17,352 nucleotides of DNA from Pseudomonadota bacterium (GCA_023435265.1 JAEYRZ010000072.1:1-17352); one strand, 5' to 3'; numbered from the stretch's first letter, positions 7,009-14,527 are shown. Notes: generated by a model from the sequence alone, not told the origin. Numbers and translations: made by a program.

Positions 7009-7890
7009 ATGCGCGGTTACCTTTGGATTCTGGCAGCGGCCGTGATGTGGGGCACGCTCGGACCGGTTGCGCGGCTCGCGTTCGCCGAAGGGCTGGCACC
7101 CCTGGAAGTCGCTTTCTGGCGTGCCGTGCTTGCCTGGGGGTGTTTTGTGCTGCATGCCCTGGCAACCCGCCGGCTGACCGTGGCGCTCGGGGACATGCCG
7201 ATGATCACCCTGTTCGCCCTTACCGGCGTGAGCCTTTTCTACAGCTCCTATCAGTTGGCCGTACAGCAAGGCGGGGCGGCGCTGGCAGCCGTGCTGCTGT
7301 ACACGGCGCCTGCCTGGGTGGCTGCCATGTCAAAGGCTTTTTTCAAGGAGCGCATGGGAGCACTCAAACTCTGCGCACTGCTGGCGACGCTGGTGGGCGT
7401 GGCAACGATCGCGGCAAGCGGCGGCAGCTCCTTTCAGGCCACTCCATTGGCGCTGGTTTACGGTCTGCTGGCGGGTTTTTCCTACTCTCTTTACTATATC
7501 CTGGGTAAATATTTCCAGGGGCGCTACTCTGCACCCAATTTATTCATATACATTCTGCCCATCGGTGCGGCAGGGCTCTGGCCGTGGGTCCATTTCGGAC
7601 CGAAAACGGCTGTGGCTTGGCTTTGCCTTGTTTCCCTGGCCGTGCTGTCGACTTACGGAGCCTACTATTGCTACTATACCGGCCTGAAGTATTTAGAGCC
7701 GACCCGCGCGGCTATTGCGGCCACCCTGGAACCGGTCATCGCCGCTTTAGTGGCCTTCTTCTGGTGGGGCGAATACTTCAGCTGGCAAGGCTATGTCGGA
7801 AGCGCTTTGATTCTGGGCAGTGTGCTTGTCATGGTGGTCGACGGCAAACGCAAGTCGATTGACGAGCGGGTCATCGGCTCCGAGGAATAA
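7009..7890 (+). CDS. EamA/DMT-superfamily permease (RhaT-like)
   Basis: This 293-residue integral membrane protein is made of two EamA repeats of about five helices each (roughly 4-135 and 148-283). It opens GYLWILAAAVMWGTLGPVAR and shows LLYTAPAWVAAMSKAFFKER at the end of repeat one. Repeat two ends with the family signature TRAAIAATLEPVIAALVAFFWWGE followed by a last helix and a charged tail. DMT transporters move small metabolites or amino acids by proton exchange; the substrate is not visible. ATG 7009 is 4 bases after the epimerase TGA with AGGG 8 bases upstream, so co-transcription is likely, although a shared pathway is only an inference. Confidence 0.88.
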   Translation: MRGYLWILAAAVMWGTLGPVARLAFAEGLAPLEVAFWRAVLAWGCFVLHALATRRLTVALGDMPMITLFALTGVSLFYSSYQLAVQQGGAALAAVLLYTAPAWVAAMSKAFFKERMGALKLCALLATLVGVATIAASGGSSFQATPLALVYGLLAGFSYSLYYILGKYFQGRYSAPNLFIYILPIGAAGLWPWVHFGPKTAVAWLCLVSLAVLSTYGAYYCYYTGLKYLEPTRAAIAATLEPVIAALVAFFWWGEYFSWQGYVGSALILGSVLVMVVDGKRKSIDERVIGSEE

Positions 7891-7904
7891 GGCTGAGTCC
7901 CCGG

Positions 7905-8579
7905 CTATTCTTCGACACCCATTTTTTCGTACAAATTTTTGATCATTACACCGCGCCAGGTGCCTTTTCCGGATATGGTGGGATAACCTTGGGCGGCAAT
8001 CTGACGGGCGATATTTTCCCATCCATTGCCTTCCTCACGCAGGCGGCTTACCAATTCAAAGACATTTTGGCGGTCTTCCCGGGAGAGTTTGCGGCCGTTC
8101 TGGTCGCCGGCGTCGTCGTTCGCGGTTTCGGTTTCATACTCTGCCTCGGCGGAGGCTTCCATTTCATCGCCGTTGGAATCGAAATCCTGTGGTGTAACGG
8201 GCTGGCTGACAGATACCGCCTGGCGGGCGCCTTCGGCTTCGGCGGGTGCAAACAGTGCGTCCGCATCTTTGGCCTGCGGATTCATCATGCGGTAGATGTT
8301 CCGCGCCAGTACTTCTATCGCCCTGGCTTTGCGTTCCTCGGCCCGCGTGCGTGCCTCGTAGGCTTCCGCCATATTTTTCTGGGCTTCGGCCAGTGTTTCC
8401 AGGACATCTTTGATCGCGCTCAGGCGCTCGCTGGATTCTTTGTTGTCGAAATCCCTCTTGCGCCGGTCCATTGGGTTGCGCCGCTGTGCACCCTTGTATT
8501 GCGGATCATTGAAATGACGGTTGGAGCGGTCAGGCTGTTTCAGCTTGCCGCTGCGCAGGTTGTGCAAAAAATCATCCAT
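7905..8579 (-). CDS. Coiled-coil protein with helix-turn-helix-like C-terminal domain, unknown function
   Basis: The 224-residue protein has four visible zones. These are a basic N-terminus (about 1-42, rich in RR/KR), a long charged helix or coiled coil (about 48-98, with LETLAEAQKNMAEAYEA), an acidic low-complexity linker (about 105-160) and a compact C-terminal part (162-221). The C-terminal part reads REDRQNVFELVSRLREEG then GWENIARQIAAQGYPTISG and GTWRGVMIKNLYEKM. It resembles the small domain seen in recombinases and resolvases (IAxxLNxxGxPTxxGxxW...), suggesting DNA binding, but no catalytic domain is present. I chose ATG 8579 because AAGGAG lies 8 bases upstream; that site would be inside the coding region if the in-frame ATG at 8603 were used. 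It is monocistronic and convergent with the permease gene, 14 bases apart. Confidence 0.7.
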   Translation of the reverse strand: MDDFLHNLRSGKLKQPDRSNRHFNDPQYKGAQRRNPMDRRKRDFDNKESSERLSAIKDVLETLAEAQKNMAEAYEARTRAEERKARAIEVLARNIYRMMNPQAKDADALFAPAEAEGARQAVSVSQPVTPQDFDSNGDEMEASAEAEYETETANDDAGDQNGRKLSREDRQNVFELVSRLREEGNGWENIARQIAAQGYPTISGKGTWRGVMIKNLYEKMGVEE

Positions 8580-8987
8580 TTTGTGCTCTCCTTTTAATTC
8601 CATTCAAGCCAATAAACACAAGTTCCATTGAACACCAGATCCAATTTTCACTATCGCTCTTCCGCAGGGAAAGCAGCCGCTATAACCCGGCACGACGCGT
8701 ATCGAATAAAGTTAGGAGAGGAGACTGGGTATTGTTGCAGTCTTGGCTTTCAAACAATGATATCGGTTTTTTATCAGGAATACTTTATTGTTTGGATTCT
8801 GCGGCAGAAGATCCTTCTTTTTATCGCCCCCCGAAGGATGCATCCGTATGCAGGGCCATTTGTGGGCAAACTAATCTTTTTTTCTTCAAACGTCAACCCG
8901 GATTTCGGATCGATTTTCAAATTTTTTGCAGCCTGCAAGGGGTGTTGCATAGGCTGCAATTCGCACGGCGCAAGGATTTTGATGCAC
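8580..8987. other. AT-richer intergenic stretch of about 400 bases, no confident gene
   Basis: This gap separates the start of the coiled-coil gene from the end of the lysA-like gene and looks lower in GC than its surroundings, with runs such as TCTTTTTTTC. It holds a plus-strand reading frame from a TTG at 8732 to a stop at 9022 (96 codons). GAGGAG is placed 8 bases before the TTG, but third positions are only about 40 percent G/C by hand count and the translation resembles nothing I know. An overlapping frame at 8628-9026 looks equally uncharacteristic. A 10-base palindrome GGATGCATCC is at 8836-8845, and a hairpin is at 8926-8959. The coiled-coil gene's promoter should lie at its left end. 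Confidence 0.5.
8926..8959. repeat. Perfect 9-base inverted repeat (hairpin) downstream of the lysine operon
   Basis: TTGCAGCCT (8926-8934) and AGGCTGCAA (8951-8959) are exact reverse complements. Inside them GCAA (8935-8938) can pair with TTGC (8945-8948), leaving a 6-base loop and a 2-base bulge. It lies about 28 bases beyond the stop of the lysA-like gene on the minus strand, where a transcript end would be expected. No T-run follows it in the minus direction, so it is not a textbook intrinsic terminator; it could stabilise a 3' end or be a protein site. Confidence 0.5.
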
Positions 8988-10253
8988 CTATCGGTGGAGC
9001 GGCCGGATCACCTGCGGAGTAAATGACAGGGTGGCGAAATAGTCTTCCATGCTCTCGGCGCGCCGGATCAGTTCGACCTGGCCGTCGCGCCGCAAGAGTA
9101 ATTCCTGCGGGCGCAATCTGCCGTTGTAATTGAAGCCCATTGAGTGGCCGTGGGCGCCCGTATCCTGAATGATCAGCAGATCGCCGTCCGCGATCGCCGG
9201 CAAGCGGCGCTGCACTGCAAACTTATCATTGTTTTCGCATAACGATCCGACCACATCCACATCGGCGGCGGTATCCGTCTTTTTGCCCAGCACTTCGATA
9301 TGATGATAGGCGCCGTACATGGCCGGACGCATCAGCGCCGACATGCAGGCGTCTACGCCGATATAGGTGCGGTAGATTTCCTTGCGATTGATCGCCCGGA
9401 CGACCAGTACGCCGTGCGGCCCGCTCATGTAGCGCCCGCTTTCCATGAAAACGCTCGGAACGTAACCCATGCGCGTCCTGAACGCATCCAGCATCACCTC
9501 GGTTTCGCGGCCCAACGCGGCGACATCGAAGGCTTCGTCCTCGGGCCGATACGGGATACCCAGGCCGCCGCCCATGTTGATGAAATCGAAGCGGATGGAG
9601 AGTTCCTGGCCGATCCACTCGATGACTTCCAGCAGCATCCGCACCGTTTGAACCATGTAGATGGAATTGCGTTCGTTGGAGGCCAGCATCGTGTGCAGTC
9701 CGAACCGCCGCGCGCCGCGCGCCATTGCGCTGCGATAAGCGTCGAGCAGTTGGTGGTGGGCCACGCCGTACTTGGCTTCGACCGGATTGCCGATAATGCT
9801 GTTTCCGGTGCGCCGCGCTCCCGGATTGTAGCGGAAACAGATCAATTCAGGCATTCGGGGCACTTTTTCGATCAGGCGGATATCGTCCAGGTTCAGAATG
9901 CATCCGCCGTCTGCGGCAGCCGCCTCGAACTCATCGCGCGTCGTATTGTTTGAAGTGAACATGATTTCATCGCCGCGCGCGCCGATTTGACGCGCCAGGA
10001 CCAGTTCGGGAGTCGAACTGCAATCGAAACCGAAACCCATGGCGCGCATGATCGACAGGATCCGCGGATTGGGCAGCGCCTTGACAGCGTAATACTCGCG
10101 GAAACCGTTGACTCGGGTGAAAGCCTGCTTGAGCGCTTCGCCCGTCGCGTAGAGACCCGCTTCATCATAAATATGGAATGGTGTTCCAAATTGGGCCGCG
10201 ACATCGTTGAGGATAGGGTAAAGGCGTTCTCGCAAAGAGGGCGATATCGGCAT
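8988..10253 (-). CDS. lysA: PLP-dependent decarboxylase, diaminopimelate decarboxylase (LysA) family
   Basis: This 421-residue fold-III PLP enzyme is predicted to convert meso-diaminopimelate to lysine in the cytoplasm. Visible family marks are YYAVKALPNP with the PLP lysine at K58, the phosphate loop GGGLGIPY (228-235) and GVDACMSALMRPAMYGAYHHI (299-319, substrate-side). The catalytic-cysteine segment is GSLCENNDKFA (C339), and FNYNGRLRPQELL follows near 374-386. Two usual motifs are altered: HIGSQ is replaced by HTMLASNER (187-195), and EPGR by ESGR (271-274). Substrate preference could therefore be shifted, though pairing with dapL supports lysine synthesis. Start ATG 10253 has AAGGAG about 10 bases upstream. 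It is the last gene of the lrp-dapL-lysA unit, 78 bases after dapL. The stop region overlaps a doubtful plus-strand ORF. Confidence 0.87.
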   Translation of the reverse strand: MPISPSLRERLYPILNDVAAQFGTPFHIYDEAGLYATGEALKQAFTRVNGFREYYAVKALPNPRILSIMRAMGFGFDCSSTPELVLARQIGARGDEIMFTSNNTTRDEFEAAAADGGCILNLDDIRLIEKVPRMPELICFRYNPGARRTGNSIIGNPVEAKYGVAHHQLLDAYRSAMARGARRFGLHTMLASNERNSIYMVQTVRMLLEVIEWIGQELSIRFDFINMGGGLGIPYRPEDEAFDVAALGRETEVMLDAFRTRMGYVPSVFMESGRYMSGPHGVLVVRAINRKEIYRTYIGVDACMSALMRPAMYGAYHHIEVLGKKTDTAADVDVVGSLCENNDKFAVQRRLPAIADGDLLIIQDTGAHGHSMGFNYNGRLRPQELLLRRDGQVELIRRAESMEDYFATLSFTPQVIRPLHR

Positions 10254-10331
10254 TGCAGTCGGTCTCCTTCATCACATTCGCGTTGGATCGGCACCCACCC
10301 GGTCCATTTTTGGCAGGCGCGCCGGTATACT

Positions 10332-11555
10332 CTATTTTAATACGTCGGCGATGCGCTGCATGGCTTTTTGCACATTCTCGATACTGTTGAAGGCGCTGAT
10401 CCGGATATACCCGCGTCCGCACCTGCCGAATCCCGCCCCCGGCGTACAGACCACTCCCGCCTGTCTGAGCAAAAGATCGAAGAATTCCCATGAATCGCGC
10501 CGGCCGTCGATCCAGATGTATGGTGAATTGTCGCCCCCCACGCATTCGAAGCCCAGCGCACGGAATGCCTGGCGGATGTAGGCCGCATTATTCAGGTAGT
10601 AGTCGATCAGTTCCCGGGTCTGTTGCCGGCCCGACGGGCTGTACGCGGCCTCGGCCGCGCGCTGGACAGGGTAGGAAACGCTGTTGAATTTGGTGGTATG
10701 GCGCCGGTTCCACAGCGCGTGCACCGGCACGCCTTGTCCGTCGGCCGTGTAGGCCAGGCAGCTTTTGGGCACCACCGTGTAGGCGCAGCGCGTGCCGGTA
10801 AAGCCGGCTGTTTTCGAAAAGCTGCGGAATTCAACGGCTACTTCTCTGGCCCCAGGCACCTCATAGATTGAATGGGGCAGGCGGTCATCGCGGATGAAGG
10901 CTTCGTAAGCCGCGTCGAAAAGAATGAGGGCTTTATGCCGATGCGCATATTCGACCCACTGCTGCAGCTGCTCCCGCGTGATGGTGGCACCGGTGGGATT
11001 GTTGGGGAAGCAGAGATAAATCAGATCGACCGCGTCGCGGGGCAATTCGGGAACGAAACCGTTTTCACGGTTGCAGTCCAGATACGTCAGGCCCTGGTAC
11101 CGGCCGTCTTGAAAGACACCTGTGCGGCCGGCCATGACGTTGGTATCCACATACACCGGGTAGACCGGGTCGGGAACCGCCACTCGGATATCGCCGGCGA
11201 AAATCTCCTGAAGGTTGCCCGTATCGCACTTGGCGCCATCGCTGACGAAAACTTCATCCGGTGCGATTTGAGCGCCGCGCTCCTCGAAATCGTGGTGGGC
11301 GATCGCCGCGCGCAGGAAATCATATCCCTGCTCAGGGCCGTATCCCCGAAAGGAAGCGTCGACGGACATTTCATCCACCGCCCGGTGAAAGGCTTCGATG
11401 CAGGCTGCGGGGAGGGCGCGCGTGACATCGCCGATGCCCAGGCGGATCACTTCGCGATCGGGCTGCTGTTGCTGGAACTCCCGTACCCGCTTGGCAATAT
11501 CGGCAAAGAGATAATTGGTCTGCAGTTTCTGGTAATGGGCGTTGATTCGAATCAT
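10332..11555 (-). CDS. dapL: LL-diaminopimelate aminotransferase
   Basis: The 407-residue protein matches DapL along its length. It begins RINAHYQKLQTNYLFADIAKR, then shows IRLGIGDVTRALP, YGPEQGYDFLR, DGAKCDTGNLQEIF, VPDPVYPVYVDTNV, CFPNNPTGA (182-190) and FDAAYEAFI. SFSKTAGFTGTR follows with the PLP-binding K248, then WNRRHTTKFNSVSYPVQR. DapL is a class I aminotransferase that makes LL-diaminopimelate directly from tetrahydrodipicolinate and glutamate, bypassing the succinylase or acetylase routes to lysine and peptidoglycan. It is common in Desulfobacterota, Chlamydiae and methanogens. ATG 11555 is chosen because GAGGAG lies 6 bases upstream and the ATG overlaps the regulator stop (ATGA), implying translational coupling. 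A longer frame upstream is inside the regulator gene. Confidence 0.96.
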   Translation of the reverse strand: MIRINAHYQKLQTNYLFADIAKRVREFQQQQPDREVIRLGIGDVTRALPAACIEAFHRAVDEMSVDASFRGYGPEQGYDFLRAAIAHHDFEERGAQIAPDEVFVSDGAKCDTGNLQEIFAGDIRVAVPDPVYPVYVDTNVMAGRTGVFQDGRYQGLTYLDCNRENGFVPELPRDAVDLIYLCFPNNPTGATITREQLQQWVEYAHRHKALILFDAAYEAFIRDDRLPHSIYEVPGAREVAVEFRSFSKTAGFTGTRCAYTVVPKSCLAYTADGQGVPVHALWNRRHTTKFNSVSYPVQRAAEAAYSPSGRQQTRELIDYYLNNAAYIRQAFRALGFECVGGDNSPYIWIDGRRDSWEFFDLLLRQAGVVCTPGAGFGRCGRGYIRISAFNSIENVQKAMQRIADVLK

Positions 11556-12058
11556 GTATGCTCCTCGTGTGCTGGGCGGCTTGGCCGCGATTCCCCGCAA
11601 TCCAGCCCCTCGATGGGAATGCGGGCGGTTTCCTTGAAGGTCGACATGACAATATATGAACGGGTGCCTTGCACTCCCTTCAGTCCGGTGATGCGCTCCC
11701 TGATCAGGTGATCGAGGTCCTGGGGGGCGGATACGCGGACTTTGATCAGGTAGCCGTCTTCTCCAGCGATGTAATGGACTTCCTGTACCTCGTCCCAGGA
11801 AGAAAGCGCCTCGGGCAGTTCGGCCCCTGCCTCGGCGGGATTGACCTTGAGGTGAATGAATCCGACCAGAGTTCGATGAAACCGCTGGGGATTCAGGCGG
11901 ACCTCATAGCCATCGATGAATCCCAGCTTTTCGAGCTTGCGGATACGCTCCAGAACCGCCGAAGGCACGAGACCCACCTGGCGGGCCACCTCGACATTCG
12001 GAATGCGGGCTTTGTCCTGCAGGATTTTCAAGATTTTAAGGCTTATTTCATCAATCAT
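11552..12058 (-). CDS. Lrp/AsnC-family transcriptional regulator, first gene of the lysine operon
   Basis: The 168-residue protein has the Lrp layout. An N-terminal winged helix-turn-helix (about 1-60) runs from DEISLKILKILQDKARIPN and VARQVGLVPSAVLERIRKLEKLGFIDGY. An alpha/beta RAM effector domain (about 65-150) follows, with VGFIHLKVN, VQEVHYIAGEDGYLIKVRV and GVQGTRSYIVMSTFKET. A 15-20 residue polar tail comes after that. Lrp/AsnC proteins bind amino acids and control amino-acid metabolism genes. Here the regulator overlaps dapL by 4 bases, so lysine or a pathway intermediate is the natural effector to test. ATG 12058 has AAAGG about 10 bases upstream, and a promoter lies just before it with paired direct repeats (12086-12125) suited to autoregulation. 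Confidence 0.92.
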   Translation of the reverse strand: MIDEISLKILKILQDKARIPNVEVARQVGLVPSAVLERIRKLEKLGFIDGYEVRLNPQRFHRTLVGFIHLKVNPAEAGAELPEALSSWDEVQEVHYIAGEDGYLIKVRVSAPQDLDHLIRERITGLKGVQGTRSYIVMSTFKETARIPIEGLDCGESRPSRPAHEEHT

Positions 12059-12082
12059 CGTCGAAATGCCTTTGTTTGTCGA

Positions 12083-12111
12083 CGTATATTCATATTAAAT
12101 TTTCAAGTCAA
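12083..12111 (-). promoter_or_regulatory. Promoter of the lrp-dapL-lysA operon
   Basis: On the minus strand TTGACT (12111-12106, one mismatch to consensus) is followed after 17 bases by TATACG (12088-12083). The expected transcription start is close to 12076, giving a leader of about 18 bases before the regulator ATG at 12058, which contains the AAAGG ribosome binding site. The surrounding 100 bases are markedly AT-rich. Confidence 0.6.
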
Positions 12112-12125
12112 GAACGATATTCATA
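12086..12125. promoter_or_regulatory. Pair of direct repeats, candidate Lrp operator
   Basis: The 9-mer ATATTCATA occurs exactly at 12086-12094 and 12117-12125. The starts are 31 bases apart, close to three helical turns, so both copies face the same side of DNA. One overlaps the -10 box and the other lies just upstream of the -35 box. Lrp-family proteins bind repeated AT-rich sites in phase as multimers. A role as the autoregulatory operator is inferred from this arrangement. Confidence 0.45.
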
Positions 12126-12166
12126 CAAAAACAAACATATAAGCATTTTATGCGGTTTTTTATTTA

Positions 12167-12424
12167 TTATTCCGAACCGCCTCGGCGATCTGGCTGCGCG
12201 CCATCCGTTTTGGGCGGGCGTGTCTTCCGGCACGCACGCCATAAATGAACGACAAACCCGACGCAAAGGGCCGCGCTGATGAGAATCACCAGGTTGGCTG
12301 CGAAAAAAGAAAGAAGGAATTCGAATGGATTTTTGAGATCGTAAGCCGAACGCAGCAGTTCGATGCCGAACCCCAAAAAGAAGAGCGCGATTGTTGTCAA
12401 GCAGATTAATTTAACGATTCGCAT
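12167..12424 (-). CDS. Small two-TM membrane protein of unknown function
   Basis: The 85-residue product has two hydrophobic segments, VKLICLTTIALFFLGFGIEL (about 4-23) and FFAANLVILISAALCVGFVV (about 40-59). A basic, proline-rich tail (RACRKTRPPKTDG) follows and is probably cytoplasmic. It resembles no family I can name. ATG 12424 has AAGG 6 bases upstream, and a plausible promoter lies at 12446-12474, which together support a real gene. It lies 108 bases upstream of the lrp operon on the same strand and is divergent from the GAF-PAS-LuxR regulator, so the two could share control. Confidence 0.6.
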   Translation of the reverse strand: MRIVKLICLTTIALFFLGFGIELLRSAYDLKNPFEFLLSFFAANLVILISAALCVGFVVHLWRACRKTRPPKTDGAQPDRRGGSE

Positions 12425-12445
12425 ATGATGCCTTGAAGAATTTTG

Positions 12446-12474
12446 ATTATCGGTTTAAGGTGGCGCGCATTGAA
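12446..12474 (-). promoter_or_regulatory. Possible promoter of the two-TM protein gene
   Basis: On the minus strand GATAAT (12451-12446, five of six matches to a -10) lies 17 bases after TTCAAT (12474-12469, a weak -35). It is about 22 bases before the ATG at 12424. Confidence 0.3.
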
Positions 12475-12607
12475 GCCGTATGTTCCATTAGCAGGTTTAT
12501 CGCATTCTCACCTATCGATTATCCATTTAAATCCGTCTTCTGATCCGCTCGGCAGCTCCGGTGGGATGTACCCGGCCTTCACCCGAAGGACGTTCTTCGA
12601 AGGAATC

Positions 12608-14527
12608 ATGCAAGCGCCAGCGACGATCGTAGTTCCAAGTGAAGAGCAGGCATCGTATCGCTTCAAGCTCATGGAATGCACAGCCCGCGCCATCGGCGCC
12701 GATGCCCTCATCTATCGCCTTTTCACCCGGGATAAAACCCGGATGAAGGTTCAATGGGGCGTGAATCTGCCGGACGGCTTCAGGACGTCGGGACGACTGG
12801 AAGGCCGAATCGGTCATCACGAATTTATTCTGGAGGGCAAGCGCGGATCCATCCGCACCAACCTGCCGGCCACCGCCTTCTGGAAAAGTGATCCAGACCT
12901 GAAGCGCCACGCCTGGCGTTCCTATCTGGCGACTGCCGTAGAAGCCGATGGCCGGACCGTGGGGTGTCTCGAGGCGTATTCCATGCGCGCGCACGGTTTC
13001 CGGGAAGTGCAGCTGAATCTGCTCGAGTTGGCGGCCGCTGCGATCCCGTACCTGGATGAGTGCACGGTTACCGGTGATCGGCGTCTTCGGCGGGAACAAA
13101 TCATGACCGGCGTTTGCACGCACCTCGATGCGCCGCTTCCGCCAGGTGATTGCCTGCAGCGGTGCCTGGAGGCCATCGGGACCGGTTACGGCTGTGATGC
13201 GGCTTCACTCTATCTTTGCCGCGAATCCCCGGAGCAGATATCTCCCACCGCCCGGTGGTCGTCTCCCGATCGCCGGACCGGTGCTCTGGATGCGCATGTC
13301 GGTTCCCTCCTCGCCATTCCGGCCGTTGCCGCCCGAGGGGACAATATCCGCTTTTTCTGCTGGAGCGATGACCGGCAGGCGCACCACAGTGCATTGAGAA
13401 ACGTTCTGCGGGCTTCGAAAACCCTTGCGCTGACGCTGATGGTCTACGACAGAGAACACGCGCCGCCCATTGTATTTGCGCTTCAAGACGCCGGCGGGCC
13501 TCGTCGATGGGAAACGGCCGACATTCGCCTGCTGACTGCGTTGATGCGGGTTTTCGGATTGCGCTTGAGGCTCAATGCCGCATCCCGCCGTTTGGCTGAA
13601 GTGAAGGCCGTCAATGCTCAAATCGTGCAGTCTTCCCCCACGGCAGTCTACAGCATCGACCTGAACAAGCGCCGTTTTATCAGCATGAACGAAGCCATGT
13701 GTCAGGCAACCGGTTACTCGCGCGAAGAACTCGCCGCCATGGACCCCGGCGACCTGCTGACCTCCGAAAGCCGCCGGATATTTGGCCAAAGACTTCTGGA
13801 AATATCCATGGGGCGCGCCGTCTCCAGCAGTATCGAATTTCAGCTGCGTACGAAGAGCGGAAACCTGGAATGGGGCTATTTTCATATCCACCACCGGTAT
13901 GTCGACGGGCGTATCGGCGTGGCCAATGTGGTCGCGCATATCGTAACGGAGCAGAAAAAGGCCCAGGAGGCGTTGGCCCGATACGGCCGCCAGTTGGAGG
14001 CCCTGGTGGAAGCGCGTACCGGCGAGCTGTCTAAAACCAACCGTCAGTTGCGCAGGGAGATCGAACAGCACACCCGAACGGCGGCCGAATTGCGCAAGCA
14101 ATCCGAACGGCTGACGGAGATGAATACAGCGATGCGCGTTATTCTCGACAAGCGCAACGAAGAGCGCATGCATACGGAAGAGAATATCCGCGCCACCCTC
14201 AAGGAGATGATCGAACCGCATCTGCAGCGGCTTGAAAGCAGTATGACGGGCAAAACCCAGCAGCAGTTGATCGGCCTGATCCGCATGAATCTGGAAGAAG
14301 TCGCGGGATCGCCGCTGCCCAAGATCTCTTCGGTCTACTTACACTTTTCACCAAGTGAATTGCAGATCGTGAATCTGATCCGCAAGGGCAGAACCACCAA
14401 ACAAATGGCCGCCCTGCTGAACATATCGCCACGCACGGTGGAAGCTTATCGGAATACTATCCGCAAGAAGCTTGGCTTGAAGAACCGCAAGATCAACCTG
14501 AAGGCTTTTCTCTCTTCTTTTAAGTAG
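12608..14527 (+). CDS. GAF-GAF-PAS sensor with C-terminal LuxR-type helix-turn-helix
   Basis: This 639-residue cytoplasmic regulator has two GAF-like regions (about 10-150 and 170-325). A PAS domain (about 335-448) follows, with IVQSSPTAVYSIDLNKRRFI, MCQATGYSREELAAMDPGD and a WGYFHIHHRYVDG strand. Next is a long coiled coil (about 453-531, EALVEARTGELSKTNRQLRR). The last part is a LuxR/FixJ DNA-binding domain (about 580-628), LTPxE-like FSPSELQIVNLIRKG then MAALLNISPRTVEAYRNTIR and KKLGLK. There is no histidine kinase, receiver or membrane segment, so it is a one-component regulator whose input is presumably a small molecule or redox cue. This architecture is common in Desulfobacterota. I chose ATG 12608 because AAGGA precedes it by about 4 bases; the frame is open back to a TTG at 12443 and another ATG is at 12566. 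Target genes are unknown. Confidence 0.85.
   Translation: MQAPATIVVPSEEQASYRFKLMECTARAIGADALIYRLFTRDKTRMKVQWGVNLPDGFRTSGRLEGRIGHHEFILEGKRGSIRTNLPATAFWKSDPDLKRHAWRSYLATAVEADGRTVGCLEAYSMRAHGFREVQLNLLELAAAAIPYLDECTVTGDRRLRREQIMTGVCTHLDAPLPPGDCLQRCLEAIGTGYGCDAASLYLCRESPEQISPTARWSSPDRRTGALDAHVGSLLAIPAVAARGDNIRFFCWSDDRQAHHSALRNVLRASKTLALTLMVYDREHAPPIVFALQDAGGPRRWETADIRLLTALMRVFGLRLRLNAASRRLAEVKAVNAQIVQSSPTAVYSIDLNKRRFISMNEAMCQATGYSREELAAMDPGDLLTSESRRIFGQRLLEISMGRAVSSSIEFQLRTKSGNLEWGYFHIHHRYVDGRIGVANVVAHIVTEQKKAQEALARYGRQLEALVEARTGELSKTNRQLRREIEQHTRTAAELRKQSERLTEMNTAMRVILDKRNEERMHTEENIRATLKEMIEPHLQRLESSMTGKTQQQLIGLIRMNLEEVAGSPLPKISSVYLHFSPSELQIVNLIRKGRTTKQMAALLNISPRTVEAYRNTIRKKLGLKNRKINLKAFLSSFK

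Noticed and set aside
8836..8845. GGATGCATCC perfect palindrome as an operator
   Set aside because: A single 10-base palindrome is expected by chance in a window this long, and it is not placed at a promoter.
12142..12160. Hairpin plus T-run (GCATTTTATGC then GGTTTTTT) as plus-strand terminator
   Set aside because: The stem has only 4 A/T-rich pairs, and no plus-strand gene ends there; more likely ordinary AT-rich promoter-upstream sequence.
13205..14221. Minus-strand open frame (338 codons) opposite the GAF-PAS-LuxR gene
   Set aside because: Antisense to PAS and coiled-coil coding sequence; no domain resemblance.
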